This document shows, in pieces, positions 1 to 7,051 of a stretch of 10,760 nucleotides of DNA. How positions within the stretch are numbered: the first letter of the stretch is position 1; every line of letters starts with the position of its first letter. Made by a program: the position numbers and the translations under genes. This stretch comes from Promethearchaeota archaeon (GTDB lineage Archaea; Asgardarchaeota; Lokiarchaeia; Sigynarchaeales; SOKP01). The stretch lies in contig SDNV01000092.1 in the NCBI GenBank assembly GCA_004524515.1, positions 1-10,760 on the forward strand, in the 5' to 3' direction. A model generated the notes under the pieces. It was not told where the DNA came from and ran no database searches. It saw nothing but the letters and a program-made list of their open reading frames with translations.

Positions 1-227
1 GTAACGTTCCATGTTGAGGATGGTAAGCTAATATTAATAGAATTAATATTTTCGATAGTTCCCTTATCCTCAGAATACTCAAGCATTTGAAAATTTAGGT
101 TATCAATTTCTAAATTGTTATTTTCATCAGCAAATGCAATTTGAGTATTTTGCAACAGAATTAGGAGTATGACTGAGAAAAATGAAATGATTACTATTAA
201 ATTCCTTTTTTTTCTTTGATATAGCAT
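1..227 (-). CDS. Secreted or surface protein, N-terminal part only (runs off the window)
   Basis: On the minus strand an ATG at 227-225 opens a frame of 75 codons with no stop up to the window edge, so the 3' part is missing. A purine-rich TAGGAGA lies just upstream, with three bases before the ATG. The first residues are basic (MLYQRKKRN), followed by a strongly hydrophobic run at about residues 10-25 and then QNTQIAFADENN. This is a textbook signal peptide with likely cleavage after AFA near residue 33. The mature part is acidic and rich in Asn, Ile and Ser, ending in a stretch SLPSSTWNVT that resembles beta-rich extracellular domains of archaeal surface proteins. I do not recognise the family. 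Secretion is well supported; function is unknown. It is divergent from the MFS gene at 519. Confidence 0.7.
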   Translation of the reverse strand, partial: MLYQRKKRNLIVIISFFSVILLILLQNTQIAFADENNNLEIDNLNFQMLEYSEDKGTIENINSINISLPSSTWNV

Positions 228-518
228 GATTCTCCTACAATTGGATCGTAACTGATTTTATTTACACGTTAATATAACTACACTTTAGTATTTAAATTTT
301 GATAATTGTGTCAAAATTTCCCGTGAGAAAATTGACAATTATCTAAATATTTCGTGTTCTCTTCTCTCTTTTTAAATAACGCGAATTTGAATTCTTAGGT
401 AGATATCTTCTCTCAATCTATATTAAGCTTTACATTATAAATTAAAAAGGATTAAATATTTTAGAATCTAACTTAGACTAATTTTCTTTTTTTTTTTTAT
501 AAAAAATAGGTAATTTTT
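228..518. promoter_or_regulatory. Divergent intergenic region with TATA-like boxes
   Basis: This is a very AT-rich spacer between the leftward secreted-protein gene and the rightward MFS gene; I see no gene or RNA in it. For the rightward gene, TTAAATATT at 452-460 is a reasonable archaeal TATA box, giving a short leader before the ATG at 519; TTATAAATT at 435-443 is an alternative. For the leftward gene, a TTTAAATA-like element reads on the minus strand around 289-297. A long T tract (486-499) lies just before the rightward start. The assignments rest on motif resemblance and spacing only. Confidence 0.3.
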
Positions 519-1817
519 ATGGTTGATGAAGAAGAAATAACATATAAAAACTCTTACACTACGATTTTTACGTCAAATTATTTTTTTCAAGGAGTAAATA
601 CTAGTGTCTATAGCGTAATTGTTCCTATTTACCTAATAAAATTAATTGGAAAGGTATCTGCTGCGGATTTAGCATTTTTAGCTTCGATAATTCTTATTCC
701 CTGGGGTTTGAAAGTTTTTTACGGGATGATTAGCGACAAATATCCAATAAAAAAACTTGGGAGACGAAAACCTTATATTATAGGTCCTATGTCGATTGCT
801 GGAGTTCTATGGTTAATATTAAGTATTCCTAATATAGCGAATCCAAATAATGCATTATTTGTTTTTACATTTATAGGAGTCTTAATAAATCTTGGAGTAG
901 CGATGGCTGATACTGCATTAGATGGATTAATCATTGATATTTGTCCAAAACAAAAACTGGGAAGAACACAAGGATTTTGTTGGGGTATGAATTCGGTAGG
1001 AATGATTATTGGAGGTCCTTTATTAGCTTTTTTAATATTTTCTGTGGAAATTATTACTGTTCAAATTATCTTTATTATTGTTGGAGTTTCTATGATATTC
1101 ATATCATCGTCAATAATTCTAATTAAGGAGGTGATAGTCCTTTTTGAGGTTAAAATTAAAAAGCATCTAAAAGAAATGTTTAATAATAAAAGAGATTGGC
1201 TTGCTTATCTTTATTCATTGTTAAGATCTCTTTTAGATGGAGTAATTATTCTGCTTATATCCTTGATTATCCTCATTAAAATAGGAATCATAAAAGCAGA
1301 TGGTGCTTCATTATCTTTAGAGAGCCAGGATATGAGCGTTTATTTATATCAAGCAAATATATCTTTAATAGTAAGTATTGGAATTATTGTAGGTGCCCTT
1401 GTTGGTGGAAGATTAGCTGATTTAAAATCACGTCGATCAAGTCTCATTTTGTCGATAATTATTACATTTTTTTCCTTGATTCTATTAATAATTGATTTTA
1501 ACGTTATATCCATTCTTTTGTTTGTGGCCAGTTTATCGGGAGTAGCGTTAGGATGGAGAAGAGCAATAGCGGCAGCAATTTTAGGAGAAATAGCAAAATA
1601 CCATCCCGAGATGAACAGTACAAACTTTTCCATTTCAATGGCTTTTGCGAATATTGGAGCTTCAATTGGATTATTTTTTACTGGTATTATAATCAATATT
1701 ACTCAAGATTTCTCAGCAACATTTTTATACTTAGGCCTTTTCTCCCTTTTGGTTGTGATCCCTCTATTATTGATGAATCCTAAGGATTATGAATATAAAT
1801 TGAGAGAAAAGGAATAA
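519..1817 (+). CDS. MFS permease (AmpG/folate-biopterin-like arrangement)
   Basis: This is a 432-residue integral membrane protein with about twelve hydrophobic segments, the usual size for the major facilitator superfamily. Between segments 2 and 3 it has the signature loop GMISDKYPIKKLGRRKPYI (residues 69-87: motif-A-type Gly, Asp73 and the GRRK basic cluster). A weaker counterpart, GGRLADLKSRRSS (about 296-308), occurs in the second half. A segment near 130-137 carries two acidic residues (MADTALDG, Asp131 and Asp135), reminiscent of AmpG, acetyl-CoA and folate-biopterin transporters; that comparison is by eye and the substrate is unknown. The charged central loop (about 209-228) separates the six-helix halves. 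The ATG at 519 has only a weak purine stretch (TAGGTAA) upstream. The metallo-hydrolase follows after 90 bases and could be co-transcribed or have its own promoter. Confidence 0.85.
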   Translation: MVDEEEITYKNSYTTIFTSNYFFQGVNTSVYSVIVPIYLIKLIGKVSAADLAFLASIILIPWGLKVFYGMISDKYPIKKLGRRKPYIIGPMSIAGVLWLILSIPNIANPNNALFVFTFIGVLINLGVAMADTALDGLIIDICPKQKLGRTQGFCWGMNSVGMIIGGPLLAFLIFSVEIITVQIIFIIVGVSMIFISSSIILIKEVIVLFEVKIKKHLKEMFNNKRDWLAYLYSLLRSLLDGVIILLISLIILIKIGIIKADGASLSLESQDMSVYLYQANISLIVSIGIIVGALVGGRLADLKSRRSSLILSIIITFFSLILLIIDFNVISILLFVASLSGVALGWRRAIAAAILGEIAKYHPEMNSTNFSISMAFANIGASIGLFFTGIIINITQDFSATFLYLGLFSLLVVIPLLLMNPKDYEYKLREKE

Positions 1818-1907
1818 ATCAATAAAAAAAAAATAATAATACTTAAGAATTGAAAGCCTAAAAGGTAAAATAAAATACTTATTATTTAATTTTTAACTCT
1901 TCTTTTT

Positions 1908-2891
1908 ATGGTTCAAGAAGTCATAACTACCAAAGCAGGTAAAGTCAATGAGTATCTTCATCATGTAGATTTAAAGCAATTCGCTGCTAGAAGGTTGTTA
2001 TCGGGATATATAGCGGAATTTGAGGAAGGCCTCATCATAATGGACAGTGGATCGTCTAATGAAGTTAAACATGTCCTTAGATATCTAAAAAGGAATAATT
2101 TATCCCTATCTTTAGTGAAATACCTCATCACATCTCATCATCATTTCGATCATAATGGAGGAATGTGGAAGTTATATGATGAAATAAAAAAATTTAATTC
2201 GGAGGTTAAAATTCTTACGAGTAAACTAACTATGGAATTCTTAAATAATTTCGAGGATCATTTAAAGAGAGCCAAAAGAGGATTTCCCCCTAATATGGTT
2301 GGTGAAATGAGAGCAATTGAAGAGAACGGCTTCAAACTAATAGAAACGAGTGATCCCAATTCTATTAAAATTTTAGAAACATTTCACACTGGTGATTCAG
2401 AGGTTTACCTGGCTGTGTTAAAAACCCCGGGTCATACGCCAGATCATCAAAGTGCCATTTTCCTTAAAGATGGAGTAATTGACTTTATATTTTTTGGAGA
2501 AGCTGTAGGTACTCTCTATCATTCCTCTGAACTTATAACATTACCAGTTTCTGCTCCAATTCATTATAATTTCAAAGATGATATGGAAACCACGGATAAG
2601 TTGAAGAAATTAGAACTTAAAAAAGCAGGTTTTAGTCATTTTGGAATTGTTAATGGAAGAGAGAATGTGAAGAAAATATTGTTAGACCATGAATCTTTTA
2701 TGAGAGAATTCAGAGCAAAAATTATGAAATATCATGATGAAAAGGATGATACAAGATATATATGCGAAAAAATTACTCCATTCTTACTCTCTCGTTCTGA
2801 TATGTTTAATGCGGAACATCTAGTTCTTGATAATATGATACTGCAAGCAGTATATGGAGTAATGATGGATTTAGGTTATCGAAAAGGCTGA
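1908..2891 (+). CDS. Metallo-beta-lactamase-fold hydrolase
   Basis: This is a 327-residue soluble protein of the MBL superfamily. The metal-binding signature HxHxDH is present as SHHHFDHNGG (His77, His79, Asp81, His82). It is followed by the third-motif histidine in TPGHTPDH (His176) and a late histidine in FSHFG (His244). In the FxGD position, where the bridging aspartate usually lies, this protein has FFGEAVG, with Glu198 in place of Asp. The N-terminus gives the usual strand pairs (GYIAEFEEGLIIMDSGSS). A C-terminal helical extension of about 70 residues follows the core fold. The layout resembles COG0491-type archaeal hydrolases, whose substrates vary widely (thioesters, lactones, other esters), so no reaction is assigned. 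No Shine-Dalgarno motif precedes the ATG. An AT-rich TATA-like stretch at 1881-1895 would place the transcript start close to the ATG, so a leaderless mRNA is possible. Confidence 0.88.
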   Translation: MVQEVITTKAGKVNEYLHHVDLKQFAARRLLSGYIAEFEEGLIIMDSGSSNEVKHVLRYLKRNNLSLSLVKYLITSHHHFDHNGGMWKLYDEIKKFNSEVKILTSKLTMEFLNNFEDHLKRAKRGFPPNMVGEMRAIEENGFKLIETSDPNSIKILETFHTGDSEVYLAVLKTPGHTPDHQSAIFLKDGVIDFIFFGEAVGTLYHSSELITLPVSAPIHYNFKDDMETTDKLKKLELKKAGFSHFGIVNGRENVKKILLDHESFMREFRAKIMKYHDEKDDTRYICEKITPFLLSRSDMFNAEHLVLDNMILQAVYGVMMDLGYRKG

Positions 2892-2952
2892 TAATATTAT
2901 AATTTTATCATATTTCTAAAAGAATAGTAAGAGATAATTAAAATAATTAAAA

Positions 2953-4290
2953 TTACTCCCTTTCCCATTCAAAATCAAGAGTGAGTAATTTCTTAGTGTA
3001 GAGATAAGAACAGATTAATATAATCGAACAAATAGGTCCCCATAATATTAATCCAATTGAAAATGATGAATCTCCGACTGCAATATTGGGCAAAGAAACT
3101 ATTATACCTAACGTTAAAACTCCTAAAGCTTGAAAAATGTTCAATAATATACTAGGAAAACCAGTATATATCCCTGCTTTTAGTTCACCTGTAGATTTTT
3201 CATCATCCTCAGCCATGTCTGCATCTAAAATATACGGAAATAAATACCATCCTCCTAATATTGCCGCTATACCGATTATGAAAATTATCCCTAGTATAAG
3301 GTAAGAATCCATCGGTATTAGACCCAATAATGTAATTGGAAGAAAAATTATCCCTAAAATAAAAACATATAGCAGCGTTTGTTTTTTTCCTTTTTTTTGG
3401 ATTAATTTTCGCCAAATATATAAAAATATAAAAATGCATATTAAAAGTGTCCCGGCAATTATTATGTAATCAGTTCCGCTTAATCTTAAAACTACTACGG
3501 CATATGTTAACATGACTGCTGTCACCATTGATAATGCTACACCTGTTATCCCCCTCATTAGAGTAGTCAGAACGTAATTTTTGTTTTTAACAATTGTTTT
3601 TAGATTTTGGATTAAATTGGATTCTATTTTAAAATTAGGTTCAGTAGGAAAAAATAGGACGATTATATAAAACAAAGACACAACTATTATTGCGAAGGCT
3701 AAAACAGGGATCAAGAATTCGGGAGGCACAACATTTGGGTTGTTTTGAATTTTTTCAAACACTCCTGTTAAAACAAGTAATGTGAAGAGGGCCATTACGC
3801 CGTTTCCTATAAAATTAAAAAGATTTTGATATTGTGAAACTATTGGACGATTTTTAACCTCAAATTGCTCTGCAGTCCAGGATTGGTAGGGGGTAGTTAC
3901 CCCGTAACTTACACGAAAAAGTATTTCCCAAACTAAAAGCCATAGAAATAAAGTAAATTTATTGCTAATATCCGGTAAGATCAAAGCTGGCATTAAAACG
4001 AATACTATAGAGATGCCTAATAATGGAGAGAATAAAATAATCCAAGGTTTTCTTCGACCCCATCTTGTATATTTTGCGTCAGAAATCCATCCTAATAGAA
4101 ATTGAGACGCCGCTATACTGAGATATCCCATAGCTAATGCAAATCCAACAAGAAAAGGATTAACACCGTAAGCAATGGTATATAGTGTAAATAATGCCCA
4201 CCCTTCAATCCCGAGAACTATTGAAGTGCCAAATCTAGGCAACGCATATAGAATAAATTTACTAGTTGGTTTACTCTCTGATTCATTCAT
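2953..4290 (-). CDS. GPH-family (MelB-like) sugar/cation symporter-type permease
   Basis: This 445-residue polytopic membrane protein has about twelve hydrophobic segments. The loop GWISDAKYTRWGRRKPWI (residues 67-84) is the hallmark of the glycoside-pentoside-hexuronide:cation symporter branch of the MFS, with Asp71 and the WGRRKPW cluster. A second characteristic element sits near the C-terminal third: ILDADMAEDDEKSTGELKAG (354-373), acidic and followed by GIYTGF. It matches the position of the MelB-type D-x-x-D...G-x-R-x-E-G-x-Y loop. The family typically couples sugar uptake to Na+ or H+, although relatives move other solutes, so the substrate is open. The start at 4290 has a poorly conserved ribosome site. 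A TATA-like TTTTTTATATGG (minus strand, around 4356-4367) lies about 70 bases upstream. The gene converges with the MBL hydrolase across a 61-base AT-rich spacer. Confidence 0.87.
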   Translation of the reverse strand: MNESESKPTSKFILYALPRFGTSIVLGIEGWALFTLYTIAYGVNPFLVGFALAMGYLSIAASQFLLGWISDAKYTRWGRRKPWIILFSPLLGISIVFVLMPALILPDISNKFTLFLWLLVWEILFRVSYGVTTPYQSWTAEQFEVKNRPIVSQYQNLFNFIGNGVMALFTLLVLTGVFEKIQNNPNVVPPEFLIPVLAFAIIVVSLFYIIVLFFPTEPNFKIESNLIQNLKTIVKNKNYVLTTLMRGITGVALSMVTAVMLTYAVVVLRLSGTDYIIIAGTLLICIFIFLYIWRKLIQKKGKKQTLLYVFILGIIFLPITLLGLIPMDSYLILGIIFIIGIAAILGGWYLFPYILDADMAEDDEKSTGELKAGIYTGFPSILLNIFQALGVLTLGIIVSLPNIAVGDSSFSIGLILWGPICSIILICSYLYTKKLLTLDFEWERE

Positions 4291-4361
4291 GATGATTTCA
4301 ACTTATGATTTTTAATTAACAAAAATTTGTTCAATATTCTAAATTATGGTCTTATCCATAT

Positions 4362-4390
4362 AAAAAACTTTAATTTTCAAATTTTGAAAA
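4362..4390 (-). terminator. Possible terminator after the HAD gene
   Basis: Immediately after the HAD stop codon, the minus strand reads an 8-base inverted repeat (TTTTCAAA / TTTGAAAA, 4374-4390) with almost no spacer, then after a few bases a run of six T (4367-4362). A stem plus T-run fits a transcription stop, but the stem is A/T-only and the T-run also overlaps the TATA-like box of the downstream permease gene, so it could equally be promoter sequence. Confidence 0.25.
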
Positions 4391-4391
4391 A

Positions 4392-4970
4392 TTAATAATT
4401 CTTACTTAGTGACATAATTGTCTCATAGACTTCTTTCCAATTATAAACTCTTATAATGTTATTTTTACAAATAAAGTTTTGATTCCAGGGTTGATTATAT
4501 AGAAGTAAATATCTCTCCTTGGTTTTTTTAATGGTTTCAGCCAAATGAGGATTGTCATCTATATATATATCAAATTTATAATTCTGTTTTTGATCGTAGG
4601 GTTTATGGTGGACTAAAATGAGCTCGTTATAATGTTCTCCTTTCTTTATATTATGAAGATTTAATTTTTTAATTATTTGGGCTTTATATAAAGAAGTTCT
4701 TGCTGAAAGTATATAAACATCATGGTCAAGGTTTAATTTCTTCATAAATTTCGAAGCGTCTTCATCAATAAAAGGCACAACCATCGTATTTTCATATATT
4801 TGATAAAAAATTCCAAAGGCTTCTTCTTCAGATATATTCCAATCATTAAAAAATTCCCAATTGGACACATCCTCTTTAGTGTAGTGCATATTATATTTCT
4901 CATTAAATATTTCACAAAATGTTATAACCAGATCAAGCAATACACCATCTATATCGACTGCAATTTTCAC
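4392..4970 (-). CDS. HAD-superfamily 5'(3')-nucleotidase-like phosphatase (GTG start)
   Basis: This 192-residue cytosolic protein of the haloacid dehalogenase fold most resembles the 5'-nucleotidase (deoxy) / NT5C group. Motif I is AVDIDGVLLD, with the nucleophile Asp6 and acid/base Asp8. Motif II is ILSARTS (Ser89). A lysine in HHKP (Lys123) can serve as motif III. Motif IV is YIDDNPH (Asp138, Asp139), which binds Mg2+. The short helical cap between motifs I and II (about residues 15-80) fits a C1-type cap. The family dephosphorylates nucleotides or small phosphoesters, but many members are uncharacterised. The start is GTG at 4970: it sits directly at the conserved MKIAVDIDG beginning, and an in-frame TAG upstream leaves no ATG. 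A minus-strand TATA-like ATATTTAAAA lies about 35-45 bases ahead. Confidence 0.8.
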   Translation of the reverse strand: MKIAVDIDGVLLDLVITFCEIFNEKYNMHYTKEDVSNWEFFNDWNISEEEAFGIFYQIYENTMVVPFIDEDASKFMKKLNLDHDVYILSARTSLYKAQIIKKLNLHNIKKGEHYNELILVHHKPYDQKQNYKFDIYIDDNPHLAETIKKTKERYLLLYNQPWNQNFICKNNIIRVYNWKEVYETIMSLSKNY

Positions 4971-5318
4971 AATTTTTACTAAAATTCTAATTGAGGAAAT
5001 TTTAAATATTCAATTTCTTACTATTTTTTAATTTTCTTGTCTTAAATAATTTTTTTTCTAGATTCTATACCTTTTTGAATGATGTCGTGATTTTTACAAT
5101 AGATAATTAAGGATTATCTATATCCAATATTAACGCCGATAGGAAAAAGATCATTAAAAGTTATAATTTTCATCTAAAGTCTATATCATTAAAACTATTT
5201 TCTGGCGTTGAAAATTCTAAGATCTAACCAAAAAAATATAAATAAGAGTTCTACCAATATTTATTTATAAAACATATGAAATGACGCATCATGATAAGGA
5301 TTCTATATAAACAAAAAG
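4971..5318. other. Gene-free AT-rich stretch
   Basis: I find no coding frame with recognisable protein similarity on either strand. The left end probably carries the promoter of the leftward HAD gene. A 9-base perfect inverted repeat lies at 5099-5121 (listed separately). The right part borders the etfA relic and may be the unrecognisable remainder of that gene's 3' end; I searched by eye for the conserved EtfA C-terminus and did not find it. Confidence 0.4.
5099..5121. repeat. Perfect inverted repeat (9-base arms, 5-base spacer)
   Basis: ATAGATAAT, spacer TAAGG, then ATTATCTAT form exact inverted arms at 5099-5107 and 5113-5121. It could be a hairpin, a dimeric operator half-site pair or chance in AT-rich DNA. 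No T-run follows on either strand, which argues against a simple terminator. Confidence 0.4.
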
Positions 5319-5641
5319 TCAATATTCATCCATCCATTCATTCATAATAGGGCGTCTCGTTCCACCCACTTGTACATTAGTATATTTGCTAAATTATAGA
5401 GCTTATTAAAATTAGCTTTAGAATTTAATCCATGACCACCTCCTATAACAAATTTAGCATCTGAAAGAGTAGAAGCGGGTTTATCTCTACATGTGGGAAC
5501 TTCAAGAATTTTAATCCTAAGCTTATTTATAGCATAAATTTAATCAACTTTTTCAATGTCTACATCTATTTTTTTCAGTTTCATCTTTTGGAATGTTCCC
5601 ATAGTTATTGTACACATTTGAGGTCTGGTAGTTTTAGTTTT
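5319..5641 (-). pseudogene. etfA: Decayed internal fragment of electron transfer flavoprotein alpha subunit
   Basis: On the minus strand the frame through 5638 reads TKTTRPQMCTITMGTFQKM, matching the EtfA linker segment (TRPQMATVRPGTF-like). It then reads IDVDIEKVD, a TAA stop (5542-5540), and in the same frame INKLRIKILEVPTCRDKPAS and LSDAKFVIGGGHGLNSKANF, the EtfA stretch that opens the FAD-binding domain (normally SDAxxVVxGGRG). Near 5365 the frame shifts, and VGGT-R-RPIMNEWMDEY continues the protein before a TGA (5321-5319) where Trp is expected. So there are at least two nonsense codons and one frameshift. The 5' domain and the 3' FAD-domain remainder are absent. EtfA passes electrons from acyl-CoA dehydrogenases to quinone or bifurcating partners. 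The relic shares the strand of the enoyl-CoA hydratase gene at 6281-7051, suggesting a former acyl-CoA-oxidation locus. Confidence 0.85.
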
Positions 5642-5650
5642 ATTTAAAAA
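5638..5650 (+). promoter_or_regulatory. Possible TATA box of the toxin-antitoxin operon
   Basis: TTTTATTTAAAAA lies about 35-45 bases before the antitoxin ATG, which would place the transcript start near the ribosome site at 5672. It sits at the boundary of the etfA relic. Motif resemblance only. Confidence 0.3.
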
Positions 5651-5682
5651 CTTGATTTTCTTTATTATATTAGGTGGTAAAT

Positions 5683-5877
5683 ATGTCAAAAAAGGATATA
5701 ATAATTGATGAATTAAAACAAATTCCGGAGAAATTCTTGGATGAAATTTTAGATTATATTAAATTTCTTAAAGAAAAATTAATAAAGCAAAAAATGGAAA
5801 CGGCTATAATGAGCGAATCAAGTTTAAAAAAGGATTGGCTTCGACCCGAGGAAGATGAGGCATGGTTAGATTTATAA
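5683..5877 (+). CDS. Antitoxin of a PemK/MazF-type toxin-antitoxin pair (DUF2281-like)
   Basis: This is a 64-residue acidic protein. The N-terminal half is an amphipathic helical segment (LKQIPEKFLDEILDYIKFLK, about 11-30) of the kind that dimerises in DUF2281/VapB-like antitoxins. The C-terminal half is a flexible acidic tail with the signature SESSLKKDWLRPEEDEAW (44-61), shared with antitoxins next to PemK-type toxins; such tails wrap the toxin's active site. I start it at ATG 5683 because AGGTGG (5672-5677) is well spaced as a Shine-Dalgarno site; a GTG at 5674 would lie inside that site. The end overlaps the toxin start by 16 bases, implying translational coupling. Antitoxin/toxin complexes commonly repress their own promoter, but no operator can be proven here. 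Confidence 0.85.
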   Translation: MSKKDIIIDELKQIPEKFLDEILDYIKFLKEKLIKQKMETAIMSESSLKKDWLRPEEDEAWLDL

Positions 5878-6194
5878 AAGGCGAAGTAGTAGTAGTTCCT
5901 TTTCCATTTTCTGATTTGTCTCAATCTAAACGTAGACCTGCTATAGTAATTACAGATTTAACAGGCGACGACATAATTTTGTGTCAAATTACGAGTCAAA
6001 GTATTTTTGATAAGTATGCTATATCGTTAAGTGATGATGATTTTCAAAAAGGATCCTTGAAGAAAAAGAGTAATATTAGACCAAACCGAATTTTCACAGC
6101 AGATAGTCACATCATACTCTACAAGGTTGGAAGAATAAAAGATGATAAAATTAAAGAGGTAATTAATAAAATAATCCAGATTATTCAATCCTAA
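5862..6194 (+). CDS. PemK/MazF-family endoribonuclease toxin
   Basis: This 110-residue protein has the compact MazF/PemK beta-barrel pattern. It begins with the GEVVVVPFPFSDL strand (about 7-19), then SKRRPAIVI (22-30) with the conserved Arg24/Arg25-Pro that line the RNA-cleaving site. Next are LCQITSQ (40-46) supplying the conserved Thr/Ser, SNIRPNRIFTAD (70-81), and a C-terminal helix IKEVINKIIQII. Family members cut single-stranded mRNA (sometimes other RNA) at short sequences when the antitoxin is degraded; the cleavage site cannot be inferred. The ATG overlaps the antitoxin end, preceded by a GAGGAAGATGAGG purine stretch. The gene appears intact, with no missing key residue visible. It sits between the etfA relic and the enoyl-CoA hydratase gene, and runs opposite to both. 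Confidence 0.9.
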   Translation: MVRFIKGEVVVVPFPFSDLSQSKRRPAIVITDLTGDDIILCQITSQSIFDKYAISLSDDDFQKGSLKKKSNIRPNRIFTADSHIILYKVGRIKDDKIKEVINKIIQIIQS

Positions 6195-6280
6195 GAGATT
6201 ATTGTTTTTGGCGATTTGGATTAATTTATATTACAATTGGCTATTAATTTAGATAAAATTTTATAATAATAATGAAAAAA

Positions 6281-7051
6281 TTAATGGAATTTTGAGAAAT
6301 CAGGTTTTCGACGCTCATAAAAAGCTGTAAATGCTTCCTTCGCTTCTGGTGATTTTAATCTTTCTGCAAAATGCAATCCTTCTTCTGTTATTATATCTTC
6401 TAATTTTACTGAAATATTTTGCTTAATAAGCGCTTTAGTTAAGCGTAATGACGCTGGTGGTTTTTCAGCTAGCCGTTTTGATAAGATGATTACATTTTGC
6501 AGCAATTTCTGTTCTGAAAAGATTTTATTAACTAATCCAATCTCATAAGCGTCCTGGGCATTAAAAAAGTCCCCAAAATAAAACAATTCTTTAGCGCGAT
6601 GAGGTCCTGCTAAACGGGGTAATAAAAAGGTTGAACCGAATTCGGGGCATAATCCTAAATTAATAAAAGGTAATTGAAATTTGGCATTATTTCCTGCATA
6701 AACTAAATCAAAATGAAATAACATAGTAGTTCCTATTCCTATCGCATAACCGCTTACAGCTGCGATTAGTGGTTTTTTAGCGTTTGTAATAGCAGTCATA
6801 AACTCGCTTACCGGATTTGTCTCGCTTGACGGAGGAAAATTCTGAAAATCTTTGATATCATTTCCTGCCGTAAAATAATCTTTTTGACCATGGAGGATTA
6901 TAACCCGAACTGATGGATCTTTTTCTCCTTGTTTTATAGCATCCGCCATTGCCGAATACATATCTCGTGTAATAGCATTCTTAGTTTTTGGGCGGTTAAT
7001 TTCAATGCGTAACACATTATTCATTGATTCTGTAAGAATATATTCACTCAT
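6281..7051 (-). CDS. Enoyl-CoA hydratase/isomerase family protein (ECI-like active site)
   Basis: This 256-residue crotonase-fold enzyme acts on acyl-CoA thioesters. The oxyanion-hole elements are clear: FTAGNDIKDF (60-69) and the glycine turn SGYAIGIGTT (100-109). The acidic residue of classic hydratases at the PEI position (Glu144 of rat crotonase) is replaced by Phe (QLPFINLGL, Phe129). A glutamate occurs in LCPEFGSTFLLPR (Glu137), the position used by delta3,delta2-enoyl-CoA isomerases of the ECI2 type, and another in RAKELF (Glu155). I therefore favour isomerase or an atypical hydratase over classic crotonase; this is by-eye alignment. The helical C-terminus (about 200-250) is complete. 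The start at 7051 follows a GA-rich stretch, and a good TATA-like ATTATAAATAAA lies on the minus strand about 85-95 bases ahead. It is divergent from the 2-oxoacid oxidoreductase operon. Confidence 0.88.
   Translation of the reverse strand: MSEYILTESMNNVLRIEINRPKTKNAITRDMYSAMADAIKQGEKDPSVRVIILHGQKDYFTAGNDIKDFQNFPPSSETNPVSEFMTAITNAKKPLIAAVSGYAIGIGTTMLFHFDLVYAGNNAKFQLPFINLGLCPEFGSTFLLPRLAGPHRAKELFYFGDFFNAQDAYEIGLVNKIFSEQKLLQNVIILSKRLAEKPPASLRLTKALIKQNISVKLEDIITEEGLHFAERLKSPEAKEAFTAFYERRKPDFSKFH

Noticed and set aside
1125..1135. Perfect Shine-Dalgarno-like AAGGAGGTGAT inside the MFS gene, near the central loop
   Set aside because: There is no in-frame start at a useful distance (the next ATG is about 40 bases on) and the frame continues unbroken through both halves, so internal initiation is not supported.
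5325..5350. Tetranucleotide-like repeat (ATCC ATCC ATTC ATTC)
   Set aside because: It reads on the minus strand as the MNEWMDEY segment of the etfA relic, so it is explained by former coding sequence, not a microsatellite or CRISPR.
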